From a virus: DNA of 39,961 nt. A model generated the notes under the pieces. It saw only the letters and a list, made by a program, of their open reading frames with translations. It was not told the origin of the DNA and did not search any database. Of the stretch, positions 1 through 7,416 are shown in pieces. The number at the start of each line of letters is the position of its first letter. Within the stretch, counting starts at the first letter, position 1. Position numbers and translations under genes: made by a program. The stretch spans positions 1 through 39,961 of IMG/VR virus record IMGVR_UViG_3300049783_000449; one strand, written 5' to 3'.

Positions 1-30
1 CAAATGTAAAGATGATACCAATCCCCTTGG

Positions 31-105
31 TTACAACCCAAGCTCTTCAAGATGCTGTACAAGCTCTTCAAGTGTGTACCTTTCACCATGGTGAAAGAAT
101 GTCAT
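31..105 (-). CDS. Tiny coupled ORF, 24 aa, unknown
   Basis: A 24-residue ORF whose ATG overlaps the stop codon of the upstream gene (ATGA), so it could be translated by re-initiation. The product is acidic and likely helical, with two short LEEL-type repeats (ends in HLEELGL). No family is recognised. Its short length leaves its reality uncertain; the tight coupling and matching direction are the only support. The 30 bases left of it show no clear gene. Confidence 0.4.
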   Translation of the reverse strand: MTFFHHGERYTLEELVQHLEELGL

Positions 106-272
106 ACCGCTGCCCCTATATAGTCTCTAACTTCCCGCTTACGTCTAAAAAGAATCCCATGCGTTGCATTGTTTTCTTTTAATATGTACTCAGTGCCTTT
201 GCTCATGTGACGGATAATAATAATCATACTACCAGTTACCCTCAACACACGCTCGTTGATTAGTTTAGTCAT
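102..272 (-). CDS. Hypothetical small basic protein, 56 aa
   Basis: Unknown small basic protein with a short hydrophobic stretch (SMIIII) and an Arg/Lys-rich C-terminal half (FRRKREVRDY). I chose the ATG at 272 because AGGAG lies seven bases upstream. An in-frame ATG at 287 overlaps the preceding stop (ATGA) and would add five residues. It is the third gene of a minus-strand run that starts at 777 and probably depends on the promoter at 834-861. No function is assigned. Confidence 0.6.
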   Translation of the reverse strand: MTKLINERVLRVTGSMIIIIRHMSKGTEYILKENNATHGILFRRKREVRDYIGAAV

Positions 273-283
273 TACATAGCTCC

Positions 284-499
284 TCATATTACATGTCGTC
301 TAAGATTGTGATTAGAAAGAATCTCGTATTCTTCAAATATATCTGCACTCACATTTAACCCACCCACACCACCTTCACCAACAAAACGGAACACACCGCT
401 TGGCCTAGTTTTTAATGAGGAATAGTATGCAAATGCTTTGCTGTGTGTATCAAAATCTTTTCTTGTATGTAGTGTTAATACTGTATATGTGAAGTTCAT
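284..499 (-). CDS. Hypothetical protein, 71 aa
   Basis: Unknown protein, second gene of the run starting at 777. Its ATG overlaps the upstream stop codon (TAATG), which indicates translational coupling. It has a Gly-rich turn in the middle (GEGGVGGLN) and no membrane segment or recognisable motif. Small early phage proteins of this kind often act on host targets, but nothing in this sequence shows that. Confidence 0.6.
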   Translation of the reverse strand: MNFTYTVLTLHTRKDFDTHSKAFAYYSSLKTRPSGVFRFVGEGGVGGLNVSADIFEEYEILSNHNLRRHVI

Positions 500-777
500 T
501 ACATACCCACTTCAAATCTATTAGTAAAGGTGAATTCAAACACACGTTTGATAGTCTTGCATGGTGATTTAGACACAAGCTTTGTAACCACATAGCCATT
601 GCATGTATATGAGCGTGTCAACGTCTCACTTCCACCCAATCCACGCATGAAGGGTGCTGCATTAATTACATTGTTATAGTACTCTTCTCTCAGCTCTTGA
701 GTGAATGTCTCAACTTGATTCCATACTGTTTTAGTACCTGCTTTTAATTCGTAGTTTGTACTTGTTACTGTGTTCAT
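499..777 (-). CDS. Hypothetical protein, 92 aa
   Basis: Unknown protein, first gene of the leftmost minus-strand run. The start is supported by AAGG seven bases before the ATG. The leader is almost identical (21 of 23 bases) to the one before the clamp gene at 1440. A sigma70-type promoter lies just upstream at 834-861. No domain is recognised; the protein is polar with several aromatic residues. Confidence 0.65.
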   Translation of the reverse strand: MNTVTSTNYELKAGTKTVWNQVETFTQELREEYYNNVINAAPFMRGLGGSETLTRSYTCNGYVVTKLVSKSPCKTIKRVFEFTFTNRFEVGM

Positions 778-833
778 GTTGCTACCTTTTGTTGTTAATG
801 GGTGGGTGATACCATTGATGATACCAGTTGCCC

Positions 834-861
834 AATATACTTATGTATACTGAGCTGTCAA
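834..861 (-). promoter_or_regulatory. Sigma70-type promoter, minus strand
   Basis: On the minus strand a perfect -35 TTGACA (861-856) is followed after 16 bases by TATATT (839-834), five of six matches to the -10 consensus. It lies directly after the clamp gene stop and 57 bases before the ATG at 777, so it would drive the genes at 777-31. The spacer holds GTATAC, a palindrome that recurs in the 2-3 kb control region. Confidence 0.65.
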
Positions 862-864
862 TTA

Positions 865-1440
865 TTAAAGTCTACATGACATGATAATCATAACGCTTTT
901 TAAGTTATCAATGCCGTTATCAAATGTCACTCTCATACTACTTGCACTGTCTTTGAATTCCAGCTTAACAGGTTGGTGTTTTTTAGATATGAATGGCTTA
1001 GTCACTTTTAAGATATCGGCTAGAAACCTTGCATCCATTCCTATCTCTCGTATTTCTTTCGATTCGTCTTTCCATATAACACGTTCACAATCCGGATACC
1101 TACCGTTGATTGTCTCCACACTGCCCAGATTAAAATCAATTTGATTGTCTGTTATACCTGTTATAAACAACTCGTTCACGTCTGTCTTGTGATAGCCCAT
1201 TGCTTTAATCTTATCAATGAACAACTTAACATGTTTAATATCTAAGATAACATCTACTTCCATGCCTTGGATGATTGACTCTGATTTGAATTGAACTAAC
1301 TTGTGTCCGTCCGTTGACTCAATAGTATAACCATTAGGCATTGATTTGAAGTGTACGCCATTCAAATAATAACGTACGTCTGTTTTAGGTGCGATTGCGT
1401 AGCAAGCTGTCAGTATTTTGTAAAGCTCTTGATAGTTCAT
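865..1440 (-). CDS. Truncated DnaN-like beta sliding-clamp protein
   Basis: A 191-residue relative of bacterial DnaN (366 residues in E. coli). It aligns from the first helix of domain II: DVRYYLNG (21-28), TDGHKL (43-48), INGRYPDCERV (111-121) and the C-terminal IIMSCRL (185-191) match E. coli DVRYYLNG, TDGHRL, VDGRFPDYRRV and VVMPMRL. Domain I is absent, and about 45 residues from the first half of domain III are missing. The retained motifs are those lining the hydrophobic pocket that binds clamp-binding peptides in DnaN. The start has AAAGG upstream of the ATG. It could be a two-domain ring subunit (as trimers in T4 gp45 or PCNA), an accessory factor for the phage polymerase, or a decoy for clamp partners. 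The DnaN relationship is clear; the role is inference. Confidence 0.85.
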   Translation of the reverse strand: MNYQELYKILTACYAIAPKTDVRYYLNGVHFKSMPNGYTIESTDGHKLVQFKSESIIQGMEVDVILDIKHVKLFIDKIKAMGYHKTDVNELFITGITDNQIDFNLGSVETINGRYPDCERVIWKDESKEIREIGMDARFLADILKVTKPFISKKHQPVKLEFKDSASSMRVTFDNGIDNLKSVMIIMSCRL

Positions 1441-1457
1441 GTTATTACCTTTTGTTG

Positions 1458-1688
1458 TTATCGAGTTGTTCTTACAATTTGTACTGCTTTCTTTGTGCGT
1501 TCTATGTACTGGTCGCCTACGTCCTTGGAGTTTGGCTCATCTAAGAACTCACACAGCATCGCGTTAACAGCTCTCCAGCCTTTAAAGATTTGAGTTTCTA
1601 AGTGGTGAAATCTATCCTCAGGCCGTTTCGTACCACATGCAGGATTGTAGAATTTAACACATGCATATATGTAGCGTTGTTTTGTCAT
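1458..1688 (-). CDS. Hypothetical protein, 76 aa
   Basis: Unknown small protein upstream of the clamp gene, 17 bases away and probably co-transcribed with it. I chose the ATG at 1688 because AGGA precedes it; an upstream in-frame ATG at 1724 falls inside the repeated leader at 1701-1737 and lacks a ribosome site. It contains a KRPEDRFHHLE segment and an acidic-aromatic middle, with no recognised family. Confidence 0.6.
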   Translation of the reverse strand: MTKQRYIYACVKFYNPACGTKRPEDRFHHLETQIFKGWRAVNAMLCEFLDEPNSKDVGDQYIERTKKAVQIVRTTR

Positions 1689-1700
1689 TATATTATTCCT

Positions 1701-1737
1701 GTTAGTTGATAAGACAATAAGCATTCATTGAATACTC
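1701..1737. repeat. Leader repeat, copy 1
   Basis: A 37-base stretch that aligns without gaps to 1970-2006 (29 of 37 identical by eye). Both copies begin with GTTAGTTGATA and end with ATGAATACTC or TTGAATACTC on the plus strand. Each lies just before the start of a small minus-strand gene, so it is probably a shared promoter, operator or leader element. Confidence 0.6.
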
Positions 1738-1750
1738 ATTAGCCTATGAA

Positions 1751-1954
1751 CTACACTCTAGTAATTTTAGCGTGATTACTATCCGCGTCCCAATAGTGAG
1801 CACTACCAAGCTCTTCTATAGCTCTCTTAGAGCCCATCCGTGTTATATCTGTGTCAAGGTTGTTTCTAACTTTCTGGACAGCACCCGCTAAAGTATTAAA
1901 ATCAAATACGCCACTGTATTTAGTTGAAGTCATTTCTAATGTTACTTGATACAT
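1751..1954 (-). CDS. Hypothetical protein, 67 aa
   Basis: Unknown small protein, first gene after the non-coding segment in the minus direction. Its start has GAG upstream of the ATG and is preceded by the second leader repeat (1970-2006). It has a polar N-terminal half and an acidic C-terminal end (HYWDADSNHAKITRV). No membrane segment, signal peptide or known motif is seen. Confidence 0.55.
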   Translation of the reverse strand: MYQVTLEMTSTKYSGVFDFNTLAGAVQKVRNNLDTDITRMGSKRAIEELGSAHYWDADSNHAKITRV

Positions 1955-1969
1955 AATCTCACTCTTTTA

Positions 1970-2006
1970 GTTAGTTGATACGTTTAAAAGTACTCAATGA
2001 ATACTC
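1970..2006. repeat. Leader repeat, copy 2
   Basis: Second copy of the 37-base leader, immediately upstream of the gene starting at 1954. The outer blocks match copy 1 best and the centre diverges, as expected for two half-sites or a -35/-10 pair with a variable spacer. No single clear sigma70 promoter can be assigned inside it. Confidence 0.6.
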
Positions 2007-2223
2007 TTAAAGGTATACACCACATCGTTGCGGAACAACTACAAGACTACAGTATACTATTATTAATGCAACTATAAATATCAATATAAATACAATTAAA
2101 TGATAAGGCATTGAAACATAACGAATTATATATGCAAATAAACCGTATACATATACATATACTTATCACACAACTTGTAAACATATACATAAACAATGAT
2201 GATAGCATTACTTTATTACAGGC
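2007..2223. other. AT-rich non-coding segment
   Basis: No gene seen. The segment is rich in alternating purine-pyrimidine tracts with repeated ACATATAC units and GTATAC palindromes. On the minus strand TATACT near 2050-2060 is a -10-like hexamer but lacks a good -35. It probably carries the start signals for leftward transcription toward 1954, and may be part of a replication origin; both are inference. Confidence 0.4.
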
Positions 2224-2249
2224 AATAAAAAGCCCTAATTAAAGGGCTT
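2224..2249 (-). terminator. Rho-independent terminator, minus strand
   Basis: Perfect 7-bp stem AAGCCCT/AGGGCTT (2230-2236 and 2243-2249) with a six-base AT loop. On the minus strand it runs into TTTTTATT. It follows the stop at 2268 closely, so it ends the transcript of the small gene there and insulates it from the leftward genes at 1954 and below. Confidence 0.75.
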
Positions 2250-2267
2250 GTTGTAAAAGCGTTAGGA

Positions 2268-2426
2268 TTATCCTTCGACTGTCTCAGTATAAACAATCCA
2301 TTCGCTATATGACATAGCACCAATGATAAGAGGCTCAACTGTATCAACATAGTAACAAAACAACTTATCATTATTAATAGTAGTGAGGAGGACGTTTACA
2401 TATGCACAAAGTTTGATAAGGAACAT
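2268..2426 (-). CDS. Possible small protein, 52 aa
   Basis: A short ORF that ends just before a strong minus-strand terminator, which is the main reason to believe it. The ATG at 2426 has only a weak GAGTAAAG ribosome site; the reading frame continues upstream to a TTG at 2486 without a ribosome site. The N-terminus is hydrophobic (MFLIKLCAYVNVLL) and could insert in a membrane. No family is recognised. Confidence 0.4.
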   Translation of the reverse strand: MFLIKLCAYVNVLLTTINNDKLFCYYVDTVEPLIIGAMSYSEWIVYTETVEG

Positions 2427-2524
2427 TTTCTTTACTCGGTAGGTGTTTAAGTCATTACATAATAGCCATTCATTTACATAAGTCAAATACTAATTCAAAT
2501 AAACATACAACTAATACATACACA

Positions 2525-2580
2525 TAACATGTACACATAAACATCCTATATAAACATGTACTACTAACATGTACACATAA
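2525..2580. repeat. AACATGTAC repeat cluster
   Basis: The 16-mer TAACATGTACACATAA occurs at 2525-2540 and 2565-2580, exactly 40 bases apart. A third AACATGTAC lies between them at 2553-2561. The core ACATGT is palindromic, so each unit could bind a dimer. Iterons like this mark phage origins or operator arrays; no binding protein is identified. Confidence 0.6.
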
Positions 2581-2784
2581 GTACATAATCAATAAACATA
2601 ACACAACATACATATATACATATAGACACTGAGAGCTAGTAGGAGCCACACCACTGATAAGTGTAGACGTGTTGCCTTGGCAATATGGCTAACTATATAC
2701 AACTCAATCACTTAGCCATTGTGTCCGGTTTAGGACGCTAGGCTACACTCACTTCGTTCCTTCCACCCGAAATTATAATGAAGA

Positions 2785-2798
2785 CCCCCACAAGGGGG
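2785..2798. other. G/C hairpin
   Basis: CCCCC (2785-2789), loop ACAA, GGGGG (2794-2798), in very AT-rich surroundings. Neither strand has a clear T-tract directly after the stem, so it is a weak terminator at best. It starts about six bases after an isolated TATAAT and could form the 5' end of a rightward transcript. Confidence 0.4.
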
Positions 2799-2995
2799 GA
2801 ATTGCTTTGTTGAGGGTGTATATGCATAGCACTCTACAAATTTCTACAAAAAAGAATTTATATACACTTGAGTAGTTGCTGGGTAAACCACAGCTCCTTT
2901 GCTCACAAGGTCTAAAGACCATATTCGCGTAGTAGCAGCCTAAGTATTTACTGCTATTCTATTTAGTATGCTTGTATGCTAATAGATAAAGTAGA

Positions 2996-3024
2996 TTGCA
3001 TTACTGTTTCTTAATCAGTATACT
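2996..3024 (+). promoter_or_regulatory. Candidate late sigma70-type promoter
   Basis: TTGCAT (2996-3001), a 17-base spacer, then TATACT (3019-3024), five of six matches to the -10 consensus. It is the best rightward promoter-like sequence before the late genes and would give a leader of about 105 bases. The -35 is weak, which would fit a promoter that needs an activator or another sigma factor. Confidence 0.45.
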
Positions 3025-3138
3025 AGATTGTATGGTTTGCTTAATGCAGATAATCAATTTAAAGTGTACTCCTAGACAACAGAGACATAAGAACAGTCCA
3101 TTGGCAGATACAGTACACAATTATTCTAAAGGGGATGT

Positions 3139-3507
3139 ATGGGAAGTCTAATACTAACAGCCGTAACATCTCTGTTTACAGGTTGGGTAGAAGTTAAGAA
3201 AGCTAAACAAGCAGCAGAAGCAGAGAGAGCTTCTCGTATTGTTCAAGGTGAGTTTGATTACGACATAATGGCTATGGAGGCTGCTAAGACTTCATGGAAA
3301 GATGAAATGATTATGGTGATATGGTACAGCCCTCTAGTTATAGGCTGGTACGATAACAACACAGGTAAGCTGATTAGTGCATCAGACTGGGTAGAGTTCG
3401 TAGGTAAGCTCCCCTACTGGTGGCAAGTAGGAGCATTTGGTATTATGGCTGCATCCTTTGGCCTGAGATGGTTTTTTAAACAACAGAATTTCAAGGTAAC
3501 AAAGTAA
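3139..3507 (+). CDS. Putative holin, membrane protein
   Basis: A 122-residue protein with a hydrophobic N-terminus (about 1-16), a charged helical segment (about 18-55), a hydrophobic Trp-rich stretch (about 59-70, IMVIWYSPLVIGW) and a C-terminal membrane segment (about 92-112) before a basic tail. This layout resembles the three-membrane-segment holin-like proteins of many podoviruses and gene transfer agents. A holin would form inner-membrane lesions that release the endolysin. It is the first late gene, has AAGGGG upstream of the ATG, and its stop overlaps the next start (TAATG). Holins are poorly conserved, so a virion-membrane role cannot be excluded. Confidence 0.55.
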   Translation: MGSLILTAVTSLFTGWVEVKKAKQAAEAERASRIVQGEFDYDIMAMEAAKTSWKDEMIMVIWYSPLVIGWYDNNTGKLISASDWVEFVGKLPYWWQVGAFGIMAASFGLRWFFKQQNFKVTK

Positions 3508-5138
3508 TGGCAAGATACACAAAGACAGGCACACCTAATACAATAGGAGAGATAAACTCTCAATTTGATTTAATAGCTGTGGCTATAGCTGATACACTTT
3601 CTCGTAAAGGTGATGTTCCTAATCAAATGGAAACGTCTCTAGATGCTAATAGCAATCGTATCCTCAACCTACCAAAACCCCTTTCTGAGAATGAACCTGC
3701 ACGTCTTTCTGATTTGGCAGGTAGTTCTATTTCAATTGCATCTGCTATTACAACAGTAGATTTAATTGCCTCTACTACTGTTTATCTATCTAATACTATT
3801 GTTACTACAAACGGCTATACAGCATCAGGAGACAGTGGCAAAGGAGATTGGAAACAGAATGGTGTAATTAATCAAACAGTAAGTCAATCCCCTGCTCAAC
3901 TAGCAGCCCCGCTTCTTAATGATGCCTCTGGTAATCAATGGGCCCTAGTTCAAGGAAGTGGTGGCAGCCTATCTCAACTTGGTGTGGATAACATTACGTT
4001 TAGCATACCAACAGCTTTTCCAACAATATCTAGTGCAATTAACTTCCTATCTGGCTTCTCTCCTAAAACAAATCAAAGAGTAATACTAAGCCTAGAAACA
4101 GGTTTTTCAATGCAAGAACAAGTTTTTGTATATGGTATAAATTTAGGTTGGATTACAATCAGCTCTGTAGATGCAGAAGTAAACGTAGCACGTAGTTCTT
4201 TAACCGCCGTATTAGGAAGTTTGGATACATCCAGACCTGCCTTTGGTGGTATAAATTGCGTAATGCCTAAAATAAATGTTCTGTTTAGAATGGACACAAG
4301 CGGCAGTGCAGTAGGAAGACAAGACGGTCTTTTTGTTGAGAATGGCAAAGCTATTGTGCTTTCTGGAGCAGGATTTCAAGACTTTACGGAAGTAGGTATT
4401 TATGCTAATTCTGGTTCAGAAATAAATGCTGAAGGTTCTCTTTGTAGTGGTAATGGGGTGTATGGATACTTTGCATTTAAAACCTCAAATATAAACTGCC
4501 AGAATGCTATAGCTAATAATTGTGGTCAATATGGTTTATATGTAAACAGGGTTTCACAAGGTAGTGCTAATGGAGCAACTTTTAACAACGCAGGTGTTAA
4601 CGCTGTCCGAATAATCAGAGGTTCCGCTTTGTCATGGGAAAATGGTGTTGGTACAGGCTCAGGAGCAGACGGTATTTTTGCCCTCTCTTCTACTGTGCAA
4701 GCACTCGGAGCAAATGTTTCAGGGTCAACAGGCGCAGGTGTTTATGCACATGATGCATCTACTGTAGGTTTTAGAGATGGAAATGCAAGTGGATGTGGAG
4801 GGGTTGCTTCTTTATGGGCTTTCCGTGGCTCCATTATTGATGCGGATAACGCTACAGCTTCTACATCTTCTGGCTCGACTGCGGCTGTTCTTGCACAACG
4901 GGCTAGTACTATAAATTTTCAAAGCGGTACAGTTAACCCATCAACATCACCTAGAGGAATCAGAGCTTCAGAAGGTTCTACTATTAATGCGGTAAGTGCT
5001 AATGCTCAAACAACAGCAAGCCCTCTCTCAAGTGATGCTTCAGTGTTTGCAGGAGGCCAACTTGCGTTTACTTCTGGTACAGGCGGTGTGAGTCAGACTA
5101 TTAATGTACTTGCAGCCGAAGGAGTTATTTATCAATAA
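3507..5138 (+). CDS. Tail spike/fibre protein 1
   Basis: A 543-residue receptor-binding protein. The N-terminal adaptor (about 1-75) contains the phage tail-fibre motif around NQMETSLDANSNRILNLP, which in related phages joins the spike to the tail. A linker domain holds TNGYTASGDSGKGDWKQNG (about 100-118). The remainder is rich in Gly, Ser, Asn and small hydrophobics in short irregular repeats, as in right-handed beta-helices of polysaccharide-binding or -degrading spikes. No catalytic residues can be named. The same adaptor and linker occur in the next protein, so the virion probably carries two spike types. The start overlaps the upstream stop. Confidence 0.75.
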   Translation: MARYTKTGTPNTIGEINSQFDLIAVAIADTLSRKGDVPNQMETSLDANSNRILNLPKPLSENEPARLSDLAGSSISIASAITTVDLIASTTVYLSNTIVTTNGYTASGDSGKGDWKQNGVINQTVSQSPAQLAAPLLNDASGNQWALVQGSGGSLSQLGVDNITFSIPTAFPTISSAINFLSGFSPKTNQRVILSLETGFSMQEQVFVYGINLGWITISSVDAEVNVARSSLTAVLGSLDTSRPAFGGINCVMPKINVLFRMDTSGSAVGRQDGLFVENGKAIVLSGAGFQDFTEVGIYANSGSEINAEGSLCSGNGVYGYFAFKTSNINCQNAIANNCGQYGLYVNRVSQGSANGATFNNAGVNAVRIIRGSALSWENGVGTGSGADGIFALSSTVQALGANVSGSTGAGVYAHDASTVGFRDGNASGCGGVASLWAFRGSIIDADNATASTSSGSTAAVLAQRASTINFQSGTVNPSTSPRGIRASEGSTINAVSANAQTTASPLSSDASVFAGGQLAFTSGTGGVSQTINVLAAEGVIYQ

Positions 5139-5184
5139 TTCTTTTTTATCTCAAGTTAAAACTCTAAAAAGGTTAAAGTTATAA

Positions 5185-7377
5185 ATGAGTAACTACACAC
5201 GTAATACATTAACAGGTAATTTAGCCCCAGTAAACGCTGAGTTAGAAAAAGTACAAACTGCTATAGCGGACAAGCTAGATAGAAACCCTTCTACGGGTCA
5301 AGCTAACCAACTAGAAAATACACTAGACGCTAACAGTAATAGAATTATAAACCTTCCTGCCCCATCCCACCCTAATGACCCTGCTCGTTTAGCGGATATT
5401 GCAGCAAGCCAAGGTAGTTCTGTGTTACCTCCCCAAGTAGGGCAGGTTAATAAATATTTAAGAACAGATGGCACTACTCCTTTTTGGGATGTTGTACTAA
5501 AAGCAACAGTTGGTTTAGGTAATGCAGATAATACCAGTGATGCTAATAAACCCGTAAGTACAGCACAACAAACAGCTCTTAATTTAAAAACTGACTTAGA
5601 TACTACTACAACAGCTTTAATAAGTAGTGTTGTTGTTTACAGCGCAGCTGTCATTATTAAAACAAATGGCTTTACTACAAGCGGTGACGGTGGAGCAAGT
5701 TCTTGGAAACAGAATGGTGTTACGGGTCAGGTTGTAAGTCAAAGCCCCTCACAAATTTTTGTAGCTACAGGTGTCGGTAATTTGCTTAACGATGCCAATG
5801 GTGTTCAATGGTCATTAAAAAGCTATCCTCATAATGTACACATGCTCGGCGCGGTAGGAAACGGGTCGACTAATGACAAGCCGATTTGGGAGGCGTATTT
5901 AAACGTATACGCATTGGTTGGTTGCAACGGTATAAAAGGCAAGGTTTATGCGATTGACGGGGATTTAACTTTACCCGTACGAGTCGGCATTAAAGACGCT
6001 GATTTTTTACAAATAAATCCTGCAGCTAACACAAAAACACTAGTTAGCTTAGCAAATGTTCATTGCGAATTAGAAAACGTGGAGGTAAATAGGGGCACTA
6101 ATAAAAACGCAGGTAGTTTGAGCGGGAGTTCAGGGTTTTGGATAGTTGGTGGTGTCGTCAGAGGTAGAGATATCAGTGCAACGGGTAATGGTTTTGGCTC
6201 AGGAATGTCATTCCATCAGTTCACAGATTTAATAATCTACAGCCCTTTAGTCTACGATACTTTTGCGGGTGATAGTTCGACATCTGCAATAACTGATGAT
6301 GTGTTTCAAGGCTTTTGGCTAAACCAAGGAGAGAAAGCACAGGTATATGCCCTTAATGTTAAAAACACAACTATTCAATGGACAGGTCAAGCGGCAACAA
6401 CTCAATACAATAGAGGCGTTGCAGTAGGTGGTACAAAAGATTTTACCTTCCACGGTGGGGTTGTAGATACGGTAGGTCAAGGCTGGGATTTTACAGGAGA
6501 CCAATTTACTACTAGGTTTAGCGTTTTTGGCGCTCATGCAAAAAATTGTTATTCTTGGGGATTTAAAGCAGCTAACACAGTAACATCAGGTCGATACTTT
6601 GGTTGCCACACATACCGAGCAGATTTAGGGGGATTTGTTGCAAGTCCTCCTAGCGCAACAGTAGCCAACCCAGTTGCAGAATATACGCAGAATATTGTAT
6701 ACACAGGGTGTACAGCAACAGAAACGGGGACGGTTGGTAACTGGGCGGGAATTGCTACTATTTGTGGTTTTAGAACTCAAACCAATGCAACTTATCCTAC
6801 GTACCCACAAGGTATAAAATGGGTTGATTGTTTGTCCGATAGTACAACTGTACAGTTTGGATTTTTTAATGAGGTAAGTATTGGAGGGTCAACAACAAAC
6901 AACTGGGTTGAAGAAATGGGCTGTAGGTCAGTTGGACATACAACAGCAGCGTTTAGGGGTTTAAACACTGCATATTTAGAAAGAAACCGAGCAACAAACC
7001 AAACAATACCTAATAACACAGCAACATTAATATCATATAACGATACTATATACGACGGATTCAACGGCACTACATCCGCAACACTGCATACAATACGTAG
7101 AGATGGTTTGTATACTGTTAACGCATATGCGGAAATTTCGGGTAATGCGTCTGGAATTAGGCGTATACAAATCAATGTAAATGGCGCGGCAGGAGTTAGG
7201 CGCACATACCCACCAAGCGCATCCGGCACAACAATGGGAATTAATGACACAAAAAAATACTCTGCGGGTGACACAATTGAAATAATTGTTTTACAAGATA
7301 GCGGATCTGCTTTAGATATCCAGTCTGGTCAAACTAAATTAAGCATCGTTGGTGAAGTGCAAGCGGGTCGATCTTGA
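5185..7377 (+). CDS. Tail spike/fibre protein 2
   Basis: A 730-residue second spike. Its N-terminal adaptor (LENTLDANSNRIINLP, about 48-63) and linker (TNGFTTSGDGGASSWKQNG) are clearly related to those of the preceding spike. From about residue 215 (MLGAVGNGSTNDKPIWEAYL) it enters a pectate-lyase-like beta-helix of the kind seen in tailspikes, and the last 130 residues look like a C1q/TNF-like C-terminal beta-sandwich (HTIRRDGLYTVNAYAEISGN). The DNA from about 5830 uses codons such as GCG, CGG, GGG and ACG more than the adaptor does, which suggests a swapped-in receptor-binding module. Confidence 0.75.
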   Translation: MSNYTRNTLTGNLAPVNAELEKVQTAIADKLDRNPSTGQANQLENTLDANSNRIINLPAPSHPNDPARLADIAASQGSSVLPPQVGQVNKYLRTDGTTPFWDVVLKATVGLGNADNTSDANKPVSTAQQTALNLKTDLDTTTTALISSVVVYSAAVIIKTNGFTTSGDGGASSWKQNGVTGQVVSQSPSQIFVATGVGNLLNDANGVQWSLKSYPHNVHMLGAVGNGSTNDKPIWEAYLNVYALVGCNGIKGKVYAIDGDLTLPVRVGIKDADFLQINPAANTKTLVSLANVHCELENVEVNRGTNKNAGSLSGSSGFWIVGGVVRGRDISATGNGFGSGMSFHQFTDLIIYSPLVYDTFAGDSSTSAITDDVFQGFWLNQGEKAQVYALNVKNTTIQWTGQAATTQYNRGVAVGGTKDFTFHGGVVDTVGQGWDFTGDQFTTRFSVFGAHAKNCYSWGFKAANTVTSGRYFGCHTYRADLGGFVASPPSATVANPVAEYTQNIVYTGCTATETGTVGNWAGIATICGFRTQTNATYPTYPQGIKWVDCLSDSTTVQFGFFNEVSIGGSTTNNWVEEMGCRSVGHTTAAFRGLNTAYLERNRATNQTIPNNTATLISYNDTIYDGFNGTTSATLHTIRRDGLYTVNAYAEISGNASGIRRIQINVNGAAGVRRTYPPSASGTTMGINDTKKYSAGDTIEIIVLQDSGSALDIQSGQTKLSIVGEVQAGRS

Positions 7378-7416
7378 TTTTTTACAATTAAACTTAACTA
7401 ACTAAAGAATAATATT

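Larger units (their letters stand above)
2487..3138. other. Non-coding control region, candidate origin
   Basis: About 650 bases without a credible gene, between divergent units. From left to right it holds ACATA-rich DNA with AACATGTAC repeats (2525-2580), an inverted repeat TTGCC/GGCAA (2672-2683), a G/C hairpin (2785-2798), the distant pair GTGTATAT/ATATACAC (about 2816-2869), GGTCT/AGACC (2909-2920) and a sigma70-type promoter candidate (2996-3024). A perfect TATAAT at 2774-2779 has no good -35. Iterated sites, AT-rich DNA and divergent promoters fit an origin and switch region; this is inference. Confidence 0.5.

Noticed and set aside
881-1144. Plus-strand ORF inside the clamp gene
   Set aside because: It lies entirely antisense to a gene with strong DnaN similarity, has no ribosome site or sensible domain, and is a shadow.
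2785-2798. Strong factor-independent terminator
   Set aside because: The C/G stem is good but no T-run directly follows on either strand, so I listed it only as a hairpin.
2870-2955. Possible tRNA-like fold before the late genes
   Set aside because: Length is about right and short stems can be drawn, but there is no proper acceptor stem, no TψC motif and no plausible anticodon loop.
3094-3126. Second rightward promoter TTGGCA...TATTCT
   Set aside because: The spacer is only 15 bases and the -10 is weak; the pair at 2996-3024 is better.
6792-7274. 160-residue minus-strand ORF within tail spike 2
   Set aside because: Long but antisense to the spike gene, no family resemblance and no start signals; a composition effect.
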